This document shows positions 30,729 through 41,068 of a stretch of DNA of 64,000 nt, piece by piece. The translations under genes and the position numbers were made by a program. Numbering within the stretch: the stretch's first letter is position 1; each line of letters begins with the position of its first letter. Below the pieces are notes generated by a model. The model did no database searches. It had not been told where the DNA came from and saw nothing but the letters and a program-made list of their open reading frames with translations. Source of the stretch: Henningerozyma blattae CBS 6284 (taxonomy: Eukaryota; Ascomycota; Saccharomycetes; Saccharomycetales; Saccharomycetaceae); assembly GCF_000315915.1 (NCBI RefSeq), contig NC_020185.1:2542001-2606000 (forward strand), read 5' to 3'.

Positions 30729-33700
30729 TTATGCGGCAACCTCTTCAAAAGTAATGTCTTCCGCAGCAATTATAGAATTGTTGTAACGTTCCTTCCAATA
30801 AAATACTTCTTTTTCCATTTCAGGTATTCTATCTTGTAAAAATAAATTATCTCTGGACAATTTACGGATTTCAATTTCTTGTTTGGCTATTTGAGATTCC
30901 AATTCATCGATGTGATTAGCGTACTGAGAAGCACTAGACTCAAAGTTTTTTCTTTCATCTTCTACTTTATCAGCTATACTAGAACTCATTAAATTTTCTC
31001 TTTGTAAATCACCGATTATATGTTCAAGTTTTTTATTTTTCTTAATCTCTTCATATTTTAATTCTGTTTCCTCAGATATCTTTGTTTCAAGTTCGTGAAT
31101 TTTGGCTAACCATTGGTCTCTTTCTCTGGTATCATTCAAACGATCCCTTAGAGTATTATACTTCAAAGTTAATTGATGGTTTAATTTATCAACAGATCTA
31201 TATTCCTCTTCAAACTCTAAGGCATTTTGTTTTTCCTCATTGTAATTTTCCTTGAATTCGTCAAGTTGATCTTGTAACGATTTCAATAGTTCTTCATTTC
31301 TTTCAGTTTGTTTATTTCTTAATTCTAAAGTTTCTTGCAAATATTTAATTGAGTTTTTCGAATCATTATTCTCATACTTTATTTCATTTAATAATTTATT
31401 CTTATCTTCCAATAAGTTTTCTAATCTTTCAACCTCACCAGAAAGCATGGTATTCTCATTGATTAATGATTTCATATTATCAGATAGGGTACTAGCCTCT
31501 GTAGATACATTTTCGTATAATTGTTTCAAATTTTGACCAGTTGAATCAAGCATATCTCTTTCAGAGCCCAATTTTTCCACTAGTTCAGTATAATGATTGG
31601 TTTGTTTTAATAATTCTTCTATCTTATATTCAGAATCTTTTGTGAGAGTGTTTAATTTAAAATTCAACACAGATATTTCCTTATTTAGCTCAGATTCTAT
31701 TTTCATATATTGTTTTAATTGACTTCTTAATTGGTCAATTTCCTCATATTCTTTTGTTCTGTCTTGAGCATCAACTATACGTTCCTTCAAATGAGAAATC
31801 TCTGAAGTATATAACTTAATCGCATCTTGTGATTTCTTTAATTCTAGGGATGTATCGTTCAATTCCATTATTAAAGAATTCTTTTCATTTTCATGATCGA
31901 ACAAGGCTTGTTCATTATCCTTGATTTGGTCTTTAAGGAAGTTAATATTAGATACCATTTGTTGAATATCTTCATCCGATTGTTTTAGCGCATAGGCATA
32001 ATCCTTAAGCTGTAGTTCGTATTGATGAATTTCATTCAAATTATTTTCAATTTGTTGTTTTTGCGAAGTTAACGTTTTCGATAATAATTCATTTTGATGT
32101 TCAGTCGTGTCTAAATCTTTTTCTAGAATCTTGATTCGATCTAGCAACAGATTTTCATTCAAAGATTTTTCTTCCAGTCTTTTTTGAAGAGTAGCTACTC
32201 CCTTATCAGAATTTTTCATGATTTCCTTCAAATTCAAAATTTCTAATCTATAAGCACGTAAATCTTCATCATATTTACTGATGCTTTCACGTTTATTAAA
32301 TAAGTCGTTGGAAGAAACATTGGATAAAGGTTTTAAAGGCTCTCTCGATAATTTACTTTCCAGAGTTCTAATCTTTTCAGCACTAGCTTCATATTTTAAT
32401 TTATAGATTTCAGATGATGAATCAGATCTTTGTATTCTCTTAAATTTATCATGTAAAGCTGCAACAGAGTTTTCTGCATCAATTTTAGCTTTGGTTTCAA
32501 TTTCTAATTGTCTCTTTAAATGCTCAATTTCCAGTAAGATTTTTTCTACATTAATATCAGAAGGTTTTGATTCCTTTAATTCTCTATCAATAGTCATCAT
32601 TGTATCATGAGGTAAATTCAATCCAGAAACTATAGTTTTCAATGTATTTAATTGGGATGATTTGGTTTGTAATTCGAATGAAGATGATGCTAAGCGTGTT
32701 TCAGTAAATGTTAATCTTGACATTAGATCTTTTTTATCTTCTTGTAATTCATGTAATTTTTTCTTATACTCCTCTACAATGAGCTCAGAATCTTCATTAA
32801 TCTTTAATAAATCTTGCATACTCTTTTCAGATTTAATAAAACGAGATGAGCTGAAACTATTATGACGTTTTGATTCTTCAATTTTTTCGAATAATTTTTC
32901 ATTCAAATACTTATTTAATGATACCTCGTTTGCTAAATTCTTCTCGAGTGATTTAATCTTAACATGCAATTCTTCATTTGATAAGGATTCGTCATCAGAA
33001 GATGCAGACTGTAATTTTTTCATCTTTTCACTTAACTTGTTAAAATTTTTATTAAGTTCAGAATATGAAGCTCTGCTCGATTTCAACTCCGTAATCAATT
33101 TTTCATTTTCTTCAATAAATGAATCTCTTTCATTGGTTATAGTTGTTAGTTCATCAGAATGGATTTTAGAGATTCCTTTCAAATTTTCTAATTCATCATC
33201 TTTCTTTGATAGTTTCTTTTCCAAAGAGTTATTTGATTCAGTTAATTGTTCTATTTGATTTTTCAATTTAGAATTATCAAGTAAAAGAGTTTTCATTTTA
33301 GTTAAAGCAGAATGGCACTCTTTCTCTAATAATGACAATTTTCCATCCAAATTATTTTCCTTTTTACTTAATGTATCATTCAAATTTTTAATTTGAGAAT
33401 CTTTAGAGGCAACAACTTTTTTAATTGAATGAATTTCTGTCTCCAACGATTTGTTAGAATCAAATAATAATTTATAAGATTTTTCCTTGGTCGATAATTC
33501 AGTTTCTAATTTTTTCAATTTATTTGTTAAGTCGTCGTTTGTTTTGGTATTTGTCTTTAAAGTTATGATCTCCTTATCCCGTTTGGTTAGAGATTCTTCA
33601 AGTTTTGTAATTTTGGTGTTCAATGAATCAATCAATGATTTATCATCTTTTGATTTCTTATCCTTTGATATTAAATTAGCTTGTAAATCTTTTAATTGAG

Positions 33701-36700
33701 ATTCCAACTTATCAGCAGCAGACGTATCATTCTTCAAAGTAATTATTTCCTTATCCTTCTGAAGAATTTTCTCCTTAGCTTCTTTTAACTGAGTATTAAT
33801 TTCATCAATCTTTGTAGTATCGTTTTTCAAAGTTTCAATTTCCTTTTCTCTTGTTTCCATTTTATCAGTCATTGATTTCAAATCTTTGGTTAAGGTATTG
33901 TTAGTTTCGTTTAATGATTCCCACTTCTTTAAAGTTGCATCGGATTCTAATTTTATCTTATCTAATTCATCATTTTTTTCTAAAATATGATTTTTCAAAG
34001 AATTAATCTCATCCATTGATTGATTTAATTTCAATACATTTTCTTTATCAGTGGTTTCAGATTTAATTAATTTTTCATTTAAGTCTTTAATCTGCAACTC
34101 CAACGATTTAATCTTTTCACTAAACTTCTTGGATTTGTTTATTTCCTTTGTTGAATTTAATAATGGTTTTAATTTAATATATAAATTATACCAATCATCA
34201 CTAGACATCAAATTATTATAATTAGTAAAAGTAGCACCTATAATCTTTGAGTATTTCAATTTATTTAAATTATTTTCCATGGGTTGTCTAATTAATTTGG
34301 AACGAATATGTGCATTTAGATTTGTTAAGATTTGATTTAATTGTTTTTCCTTTTCTAATTCTAATTTGGCTAATACACCATTTTTGAAGAATAATTTCGT
34401 ATTACCAATTTTGTATAATTCATCGCTTAGTTGTAAAGATTTTAACAAAATCTCGCAATTTTGTCTTGAAGAAGTCATTGTGTTATTATCGATGGAATCT
34501 GTATTATCAGTCTTGGATAGGATATTATATCTTTGGAAAAATTCTTTAAAGAAAATTCTATTTGGGTATCCCTTTCTTGCTATCTTGATACCTTCAAGAA
34601 CACCATTACAACGTAATTGATTTAAAATTAATTTTCTATCGAAAGATTTAGCGATTTTTTTATTATTGGGGATAATACAACGAACAAAATGTGGATTTGT
34701 ATCATTTAATTGTTTTAATAAAGAATGTAATTGATCAGTATGACGAGAAGCAGTAGTTTTATATTTTTTCTTTTTCATTAAAGAGTTTGATGAAGACGTT
34801 TGGGTATTGAAGAAAGATTGAATTAGAGGGTTATTTGAATTTGATAAGACACTTAATAAATGTTCGTTTAACGGATCTTTATTTTTGGATAACCATTCTT
34901 CAGTATTATATTCTACATCACCAGCATAATGATTTATAATAAATGAATTTAATTTTTTGGATCTTTTAAATTTCTTAGATTTTTTATCCCAAGAATCGAT
35001 TAATTTATCATAAAAGGAATTATTATTTGAATTTGGTAAAATGGATACTTCATCTAATAATGGTAATATCCCTGTGGGTATTGATTTATCTTTTGTATTT
35101 TCTATTAAATTTATAGTCTCTATAGAATCCTTACCAAAGTCGATATAATTCCAATTAATATTTTCCTTTAAATATTCATTTTGTTCTAAAATAAACATAT
35201 GATTATTGAAGAATTGTTGTAAATTTTCATTAGTATAATTAATACACAATTGTTCGAATGAATTTAAATCGAAGATTTCAAAACCTGCAATATCTAATAA
35301 ACCGATGAAATGTTCATCATCTTCTGATGCAAAATCATTGGAATTTGGATTTGAATCTGATGAGTTTAAATTGTTATTAATCTGTTCGACGATAAAGGCA
35401 AACAAATGTTCGTACAATGATCTTGATAGGGCATTCAGGATGAATTTTGATTGGGTAGAATTTTTCGATTGATGTACCCATTCTTTACCTGCCTTTGATT
35501 TGGGTCTCAAAATGGAGTCTTTAAAATCCATTTCATTTTCAATACCTAATAAATCCAAGAGAGGTTTTAAATCTGAAGTGATGACCGCTTGAGCGTTATT
35601 TGCTGTGGAAGTCGAATTTCTATTTGGTTTAAATTCTATATTACCAATTAATAAGATTATTGATATAATTTTAAATATTTCCAAGATGATTTCACTGGAA
35701 AACCCAATAATTAATAACGAATTTTTCAATTCATTAAAATTTTTCAAATCATCTACACCAGGGATTTTCAAATTTGAATTTTTCAAAATGTTATAGTCTA
35801 ATGGAGATGAAGAAGTTAAATTTAAAGATTCTTTTAATTTGGTATTTGTAGATAATTCTGATAATAATTGATAAAATATATGATAATTTCTTTCCTTTTG
35901 TGATTGTAATATGATTCTTGATTTTTCTAATAAATACCAATCTATATTAATACCGGTAATTTTCCCAGAACCCAAATTAAATTTAATCTTTATGAATTTC
36001 CCAAATCTGGACGAATTATTATTCCTTAACGTTTGAGCGTTCCCAAATGATTCCAAGATGGGATTACTTTTCAAAATTTTTTTTTCAAACGATCGTGAAT
36101 CGAGATCTTCTTCAATGGTTGTTGATGTCATATCATCATTTTCTATAAATGAAGTTGATGGAGTAGACGTGATCATATGATTTATTGAAGTAATATTTGA
36201 AAGATAATTTAAAATGATTTTGGTATTTTCAGTCTTACCGGCACCCGATTCACCAGTAACTAATATAGATTGATTGATTTGTGTTTGTAATAAATTTTGA
36301 TAAGCAAATTCAGCAATGGCAAAGATATGAGGAGGATTTTCATCCTTTAAAGAGCCATGGTAATTATTTATATAATCATTGGAATATAGATTCAAATTTG
36401 TATAAGGGTTTAATGCGACTAAGAAAAGACCTGAATATGTGTAAATGATATCATCTTGATATCGATTCTGTAAGTTATAAAGTACTGAAGGTTCGTTCAA
36501 ATGAGTTAACATAGACATGTTATCAACTTTATCGAAAGTTGGAGAAGGGTTTGTGGGTTGTAATTCATTTATTGGTAATATCGATTCTGTATTGGCAGAG
36601 AGTATTGTTACAGTTACTTTTGACGAGGCATTGTCCATGGATAAGATTTTAGCTTTTACAAACAGATGATCGTTATCTGGTATCCAAACGATCATACCCG

Positions 36701-36728
36701 TATGGAAATCATGTGCATCGGATGTCAT
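30729..36728 (-). CDS. MYO1: Class II myosin heavy chain
   Basis: I place the start at 36728, giving 1999 residues, because MTSDAHDFHTGMIVWIPD aligns with the S. cerevisiae Myo1 N-terminus; an in-frame ATG at 36800 would add 24 unlikely residues. Layout: SH3-like N-terminus (about 12-60), motor domain to about residue 830 with the P-loop GESGAGKTENTK (near 157-168) and the relay segment DIAGFEIFDLNSFEQLCINYTNE, a short neck with only a poor IQ-like region, then about 1,100 residues of Lys/Glu/Leu/Ser-rich coiled coil broken near the middle. Length is close to S. cerevisiae Myo1 (1928 residues, YHR023W), which forms the bud-neck actomyosin ring. MAS2 and the YHR022C homologue flank it as in S. 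cerevisiae. An MCB-like ACGCGT lies about 285 bp upstream. Confidence 0.97.
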   Translation of the reverse strand: MTSDAHDFHTGMIVWIPDNDHLFVKAKILSMDNASSKVTVTILSANTESILPINELQPTNPSPTFDKVDNMSMLTHLNEPSVLYNLQNRYQDDIIYTYSGLFLVALNPYTNLNLYSNDYINNYHGSLKDENPPHIFAIAEFAYQNLLQTQINQSILVTGESGAGKTENTKIILNYLSNITSINHMITSTPSTSFIENDDMTSTTIEEDLDSRSFEKKILKSNPILESFGNAQTLRNNNSSRFGKFIKIKFNLGSGKITGINIDWYLLEKSRIILQSQKERNYHIFYQLLSELSTNTKLKESLNLTSSSPLDYNILKNSNLKIPGVDDLKNFNELKNSLLIIGFSSEIILEIFKIISIILLIGNIEFKPNRNSTSTANNAQAVITSDLKPLLDLLGIENEMDFKDSILRPKSKAGKEWVHQSKNSTQSKFILNALSRSLYEHLFAFIVEQINNNLNSSDSNPNSNDFASEDDEHFIGLLDIAGFEIFDLNSFEQLCINYTNENLQQFFNNHMFILEQNEYLKENINWNYIDFGKDSIETINLIENTKDKSIPTGILPLLDEVSILPNSNNNSFYDKLIDSWDKKSKKFKRSKKLNSFIINHYAGDVEYNTEEWLSKNKDPLNEHLLSVLSNSNNPLIQSFFNTQTSSSNSLMKKKKYKTTASRHTDQLHSLLKQLNDTNPHFVRCIIPNNKKIAKSFDRKLILNQLRCNGVLEGIKIARKGYPNRIFFKEFFQRYNILSKTDNTDSIDNNTMTSSRQNCEILLKSLQLSDELYKIGNTKLFFKNGVLAKLELEKEKQLNQILTNLNAHIRSKLIRQPMENNLNKLKYSKIIGATFTNYNNLMSSDDWYNLYIKLKPLLNSTKEINKSKKFSEKIKSLELQIKDLNEKLIKSETTDKENVLKLNQSMDEINSLKNHILEKNDELDKIKLESDATLKKWESLNETNNTLTKDLKSMTDKMETREKEIETLKNDTTKIDEINTQLKEAKEKILQKDKEIITLKNDTSAADKLESQLKDLQANLISKDKKSKDDKSLIDSLNTKITKLEESLTKRDKEIITLKTNTKTNDDLTNKLKKLETELSTKEKSYKLLFDSNKSLETEIHSIKKVVASKDSQIKNLNDTLSKKENNLDGKLSLLEKECHSALTKMKTLLLDNSKLKNQIEQLTESNNSLEKKLSKKDDELENLKGISKIHSDELTTITNERDSFIEENEKLITELKSSRASYSELNKNFNKLSEKMKKLQSASSDDESLSNEELHVKIKSLEKNLANEVSLNKYLNEKLFEKIEESKRHNSFSSSRFIKSEKSMQDLLKINEDSELIVEEYKKKLHELQEDKKDLMSRLTFTETRLASSSFELQTKSSQLNTLKTIVSGLNLPHDTMMTIDRELKESKPSDINVEKILLEIEHLKRQLEIETKAKIDAENSVAALHDKFKRIQRSDSSSEIYKLKYEASAEKIRTLESKLSREPLKPLSNVSSNDLFNKRESISKYDEDLRAYRLEILNLKEIMKNSDKGVATLQKRLEEKSLNENLLLDRIKILEKDLDTTEHQNELLSKTLTSQKQQIENNLNEIHQYELQLKDYAYALKQSDEDIQQMVSNINFLKDQIKDNEQALFDHENEKNSLIMELNDTSLELKKSQDAIKLYTSEISHLKERIVDAQDRTKEYEEIDQLRSQLKQYMKIESELNKEISVLNFKLNTLTKDSEYKIEELLKQTNHYTELVEKLGSERDMLDSTGQNLKQLYENVSTEASTLSDNMKSLINENTMLSGEVERLENLLEDKNKLLNEIKYENNDSKNSIKYLQETLELRNKQTERNEELLKSLQDQLDEFKENYNEEKQNALEFEEEYRSVDKLNHQLTLKYNTLRDRLNDTRERDQWLAKIHELETKISEETELKYEEIKKNKKLEHIIGDLQRENLMSSSIADKVEDERKNFESSASQYANHIDELESQIAKQEIEIRKLSRDNLFLQDRIPEMEKEVFYWKERYNNSIIAAEDITFEEVAA

Positions 36729-37010
36729 GTTGTGTGTGTGGGGGGAGGGGTAGTGGTAGGTGGTTATATTAATTTTTATTTGATTAGAATTTTCTTTCAA
36801 TAATTCAAAAAAAAAAAATAAAATCGTAAAATAAATTTTTAATAAGATCCAACAATTTTTATTACAAATATGTTATTTTAGAATGCAAATCTTCAGAATG
36901 TTAGATTATAATCTATAAAAAAAAATAAAATAAAATCTTATACAACTCCATCACTCCAGCATCCCCAAAGGAATCAAATGGACCAAATATTGTTTCCCTT
37001 TTGGGTAAGC

Positions 37011-37016
37011 ACGCGT
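37011..37016. promoter_or_regulatory. MCB element (ACGCGT) upstream of MYO1
   Basis: ACGCGT, the MluI cell-cycle box bound by MBF, lies 283 bp upstream of the chosen MYO1 start. It suits G1/S expression of a cytokinesis gene. One copy only, so the functional claim is weak. Confidence 0.35.
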
Positions 37017-37689
37017 GTTGACAAATACTGAGTTCTATTTCTAGTAACCACATAAACAATCACGTGGGATCGATGGAAAACGTGTGCCTCGGGTTTGCGT
37101 GTTTGGGACCCTAGGGTTGGTGTATAGGGTTGACTTTAAAAGAAAAAGATTTTCCTATCGTTTATAATGATTGTCATCAAAGACTAAGGCAAGATCAAAA
37201 GCTAAGGCAAAAAAGAGCTAAAGCAAAGGAAAAAAAAAGAGAGAGAAAGAAAAAAATACTCCAAGATATTCTACCAATATAGTGACACGTAAGGAGGTTC
37301 CCCCTATTTACTACATAAACGTCTTGCAAAGGAACACCTGCTTTAATATCTTATTAAACCCAATTACCTTTTGCTGTGCTTCTAATTTTACCAGCATATA
37401 CTTATATATATGTATAGATATATCTATACATATACGTATACATAGATATAGATTCGTATAAAAGTAGCCATTGTCAATTCTTAGCACAAGGCGATATCCA
37501 GAATAGGAAATATTAACGAAAATACCTGGAGTCTTGAAACAATCGGAAATCATAGCTATAATTTCCCTATCAGGCATCATCCTGCTTATAATTAAGGAAA
37601 AAAAGAAAGAACGGAAATAATAAGCAATAAGCAATATTTTCTTTTTAGTTTTCTTTTAATTTCCTTTAATTTCTTTTTCACCTACATTT

Positions 37690-38770
37690 CCATTGTTCGG
37701 ACGTAGGAAATCTAGAACTCCGGTACGCTTTCCCAAATAAAATTCCGTTTAGGAAATGTTTCTCAATATGTGGAGAATGCGGGACAAAGGCGGAGACGGA
37801 GATGCGACAATGGCAAGGACAGCATCACCCAAAAACGGCTCTTAGTCCAGACATATTAAATTAGTCCAAGTTTCCAAGTTCTAGCCCAAAACAGTTACCC
37901 TGCACGGCTCGTGACCGACCGGCCATTACTTTTCTCCATCGGCGATTTGGTTATTAACCCCGGGACATATTTGCCCCACGTTTTTTTCCTTTTGCCACCC
38001 CCACGCTTCAGCGGATTGTGGAGCAATACAGTGTCTGGGTGAACATCTTGCCTAATACGGCATGTATTGCGTGCCTGATGTGGGTTTGTTTCCGCATCAG
38101 GAAACATGCATTGTGGACAAGCAATTGTTTGCCTGTATTTTCCCGTTACTTGTTTCAACGCCCGGCTGGCCCCACAGAGCCCCACATTCGCCTGCGGTAG
38201 TTTCTCTGTCTGTCATTCCGTGTCTCCGGACGTATCTTCGTACCCGATTGGGATAGTGGCGAGTTTTTTCTTTTTCAATTTTTTTAATATTTTTTAAATT
38301 TTTTTTCTTCTTTTTCTTTATTTTCCGTTTTTTTTCCTTTTTTTGCCTTTTTTATAATTTTTTTTTTCGTGCCGTGTCCAGAGCAACAGCGGATCCTCCG
38401 GGCCTTTGTCTCTGAAAGACGTCCCAAACAGGCAATATGCAATATACTATATTATACGTATATACATTTATATATACCTTTTCATATACACCTATATACA
38501 TAAAGGTGAATATATTGAATTTTCGTGGCGACAAAATCTGGAGCAATAAGAAATAAAAAAAAAACCTTCAGAAATCCTACAGTCCTGTTTGGGGAAACAG
38601 CCAGGAAATGGGGCAGCAGAATTTACTGCCCAAAACGTTCTGTTCCGCTTAGTATCGGTTCTGCGGTGTTTTCTGGGACGTTCCATGAAGATCTTGCAAG
38701 CACATTATGTGGATTGGCCAAATAGGAAATTTTGGCGGTTCACCGCGTCATAGCTCTCTGGACATCTGAG
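37690..38770. other. GC-rich island without a recognised gene
   Basis: Base composition rises sharply here: the 60-bp row at 38161 has 38 G/C and the row at 38041 has 29, against roughly a third in surrounding sequence. A T-rich tract (about 38264-38365) splits it in two. Several overlapping frames of 60-96 codons occur on both strands, none with a domain I recognise. It could be promoter, an unrecognised RNA gene, or a decayed gene. Confidence 0.5.
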
Positions 38771-38975
38771 ATCTAGTTCCAGATTTCATCAAAGGCATTT
38801 TATGGGGTATATATTAGACCAATAAGTCTATGTTTGAATAACTTCAGGATCTTGTTGAATTGCCTTGTAGTACTTAATTTGTTTCTATAATATATATATA
38901 CATATAATATATGTTTTCCTGCTATAAAGTCCATATTACGCATCACAATTCACGATTGCTCATTAACAACATAGT

Positions 38976-40211
38976 ATGACTACTTTACTCTACGATAGTA
39001 TCAACTATTCGAACTCGTTGCCCAGATTCTACGATATGTCGTCGTATAGGATTACTGTCATGGGATCTCATTCATCGGGGAAAACTTCTTTGATCCATAA
39101 TTGGTTGAATGATCAATTCAATTCTAAAGTACTGTCCAATGTATCCAACGATGATATCTATTATAAATCTATCCATTTGAACTCCACTTCCAATATTAAT
39201 TGTAAATATGTGAAGAAATTGAACTCCATCATGCATTTAAATAAATTGAACAAGAAATTAAACAAGGCTACATTGCAATTGCAATTTCTAGATTCCATCC
39301 CAATCGATATCGAAGATTATTCCGACATCAGATCGGAACAATTGCTTCAATCAGATTCATTTGTTCTTTGTTTCGACCCTACTTCGGTGGAATCGTTCAA
39401 CGAATTAAGATATTATTTCATCACTATTGATAGAGTCTTCAATTCATCCAATTCTCAATTGGCATTACCTCCAATTTTCATTGTCAATACAAAATCGGAT
39501 TTGAATTACAAGAGAACAGTTTCTATTCAAGAGGTTAATCTTTTAATGTATAAATTGAATCTTTCCATCAACAAATACTATTTTGAAATCACTTCGAAAT
39601 TGAATTTAAATACACAAAATTTATTATTTACCATTCTTATAGAAATTGAAAAAAATAAATTGAAGAATAAATTGATTTTTGAAAATTTATCAAATAATAA
39701 CTCCAATACAAACAAGACTCTTTCCAAAGATGATTCTAATTCTTGTTCAGTGACCGGCTCTGCTTCTGCTTCCCCCATTAATAACATTCCTTCTGATGAC
39801 GCCACTATCACTTCAACTTCCAGTAATTCAACAATCACATCTTTTGTTTCTTCAACCCAAGACCCTAATAACCTTATTACGAAATCTACTCCTCCAACTC
39901 CCACCACCACAGCCACTACTACTACTGCTACTACTACTACTACTACTCCTTCTTCCACCTCTAATCATTCTCGTACAAGATCTACCTCGGAGTTGCCTCC
40001 ACTCTATACTCGTCATCATACTAACCCACTTTCAACAAATAGTGCAACTTCCCCAATACATTGTAATAAGAAAAAACTATTCAGATTCAATACAACCACA
40101 AACTTACTAGAGACTACAAATTCCACATCATTACTTCCTCATACATCAAGACTAGATAATGGATCCACTTCCCCTTCAAAAGACAATAATAACGTGTGCA
40201 TCCTTTGTTAA
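38976..40211 (+). CDS. Ras-related GTPase-like protein with CaaX-like end (YHR022C homologue)
   Basis: A 411-residue protein with a small-GTPase-like N-terminal half (about 24-225) and a low-complexity Ser/Thr/Pro/Asn-rich tail. The P-loop GSHSSGKTSL (31-40) is good and NTKSD (near 171-175) fits the NKxD position. The DxxG switch II position reads LDSIP, so catalysis and switching may be altered. The chain ends CILC, a CaaX-like prenylation signal. Position next to MYO1 matches S. cerevisiae YHR022C (256 residues), an uncharacterised Ras/Rab-like protein; the extra length here comes from the tail, which includes an (ACT)n-encoded threonine run. Membrane attachment by prenylation is inferred. 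An in-frame ATG at codon 21 could be the true start. Confidence 0.78.
   Translation: MTTLLYDSINYSNSLPRFYDMSSYRITVMGSHSSGKTSLIHNWLNDQFNSKVLSNVSNDDIYYKSIHLNSTSNINCKYVKKLNSIMHLNKLNKKLNKATLQLQFLDSIPIDIEDYSDIRSEQLLQSDSFVLCFDPTSVESFNELRYYFITIDRVFNSSNSQLALPPIFIVNTKSDLNYKRTVSIQEVNLLMYKLNLSINKYYFEITSKLNLNTQNLLFTILIEIEKNKLKNKLIFENLSNNNSNTNKTLSKDDSNSCSVTGSASASPINNIPSDDATITSTSSNSTITSFVSSTQDPNNLITKSTPPTPTTTATTTTATTTTTTPSSTSNHSRTRSTSELPPLYTRHHTNPLSTNSATSPIHCNKKKLFRFNTTTNLLETTNSTSLLPHTSRLDNGSTSPSKDNNNVCILC
39895..39955. repeat. (ACT/ACC)n triplet repeat coding a threonine run
   Basis: Repeated ACT and ACC triplets code for the Thr-rich stretch in the tail of the YHR022C homologue. Length variation is likely. 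Confidence 0.85.
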
Positions 40212-41068
40212 GGTTCTGTTTATTTGTTTTTTTAGTCTGTTTCTATTCATATTCAATTCACTTCATCTTTATTTTTTTTTTTCTTTTAAAGTTGTAAAAG
40301 AAAAAATATTATACATTCTTATATAAAAACACTTTTTATTTGCATTTAACTCATACATATTTAATTTAATTTATTTTTAGTTTGTTTATAATACTTTGTT
40401 TCAAAAAATGAAAAATAAAAAAAATAAAAAACATTCACTAAATATTTGCCTCTCTTCTATTTTTGGAGTAGAGTATTAATGTTAATATTATAAGTTTCCG
40501 GTGTCAGTAAAGTCTAGTAATCCATATTATATAGCAAATAACTATGATAGCAGTAATACTTTTAAAGCGATCAGGATTCGTCACGTGACCTTCTACTGAC
40601 AAAGAAAAATTTTAACATTGATTTCGCCCAGGATCGAACTGGGGACGTTCTGCGTGTTAAGCAGATGCCATAACCAACTAGACCACGAAACCATGTTTTT
40701 GTTGAGGTTGTTCCAATTAAGAGCCACTATAATAAAAAGAGAATCTCATGTGATTATTTTAAAAGTATTATATATGTCATTTAATGATTATTATTTGAAA
40801 AAATACAAATTTTTTTAACTATATTGCTTGTACAATTGCAATTTGCAAAACAAAATTAAATAGTTAATTTGAAAAGGTGAAGTTTTGAAATAATTTGATA
40901 AATTTTCTACTTATGAATGAATAAGTAAAAATAAAAAAAGAAAGAAAAAAAAAAGAAATTATACCTCCGTTGATTATTAAGGAACATAATTGTATTATAT
41001 AAAACTAATTAAAACAGAGAAAGCATTGAATCATCATCTAGAGAATAAAATACTATCCCCTAGTTATA
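40212..41068. other. Intergenic around tRNA-Val, SRP102 promoter
   Basis: Apart from the tRNA-Val gene (40619-40692) and the GTCACGTGAC palindrome at 40580-40589, no feature is seen. RPS27, which lies near here on both S. cerevisiae chromosomes, is absent. The stretch 40910-40960 is A-rich ahead of SRP102. Confidence 0.5.
40619..40692 (-). tRNA. tRNA-Val (AAC)
   Basis: A 74-nt tRNA on the minus strand. The acceptor stem pairs GGTTTCG with CGAAATC, followed by discriminator A. The anticodon loop reads CTTAACACG, giving AAC. The T-arm has GTTCGAT (B box) and the D-arm TGGTCTAGTTGGTTA (A box). It has no intron. On the minus strand it is followed by a T-run terminator (the A5 of the plus strand at about 40605-40609). 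The sequence matches yeast tRNA-Val(AAC) almost exactly as I recall it. Confidence 0.98.

Larger units (their letters stand above)
36729..38975. promoter_or_regulatory. Very long divergent region MYO1/YHR022C-like with GC-rich island
   Basis: The 2.25-kb region contains ACGCGT (37011-37016), a CACGTG near 37061, a cluster of CTAAGGCAAA-like units at 37185-37230, and the GC-rich block described separately (37690-38770). Overlapping short frames in the GC-rich part, on both strands, show no protein similarity that I recognise. Confidence 0.55.

Noticed and set aside
36729..36800. Upstream in-frame ATG giving MYO1 24 extra residues
   Set aside because: The added residues have no counterpart in the S. 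cerevisiae protein, while the ATG at 36728 aligns with the known N-terminus.
37895..38297. Several overlapping frames on both strands in the GC-rich island
   Set aside because: Long frames arise easily in GC-rich sequence where stop codons are scarce. They overlap in different frames without one consistent coding signal or known domain.
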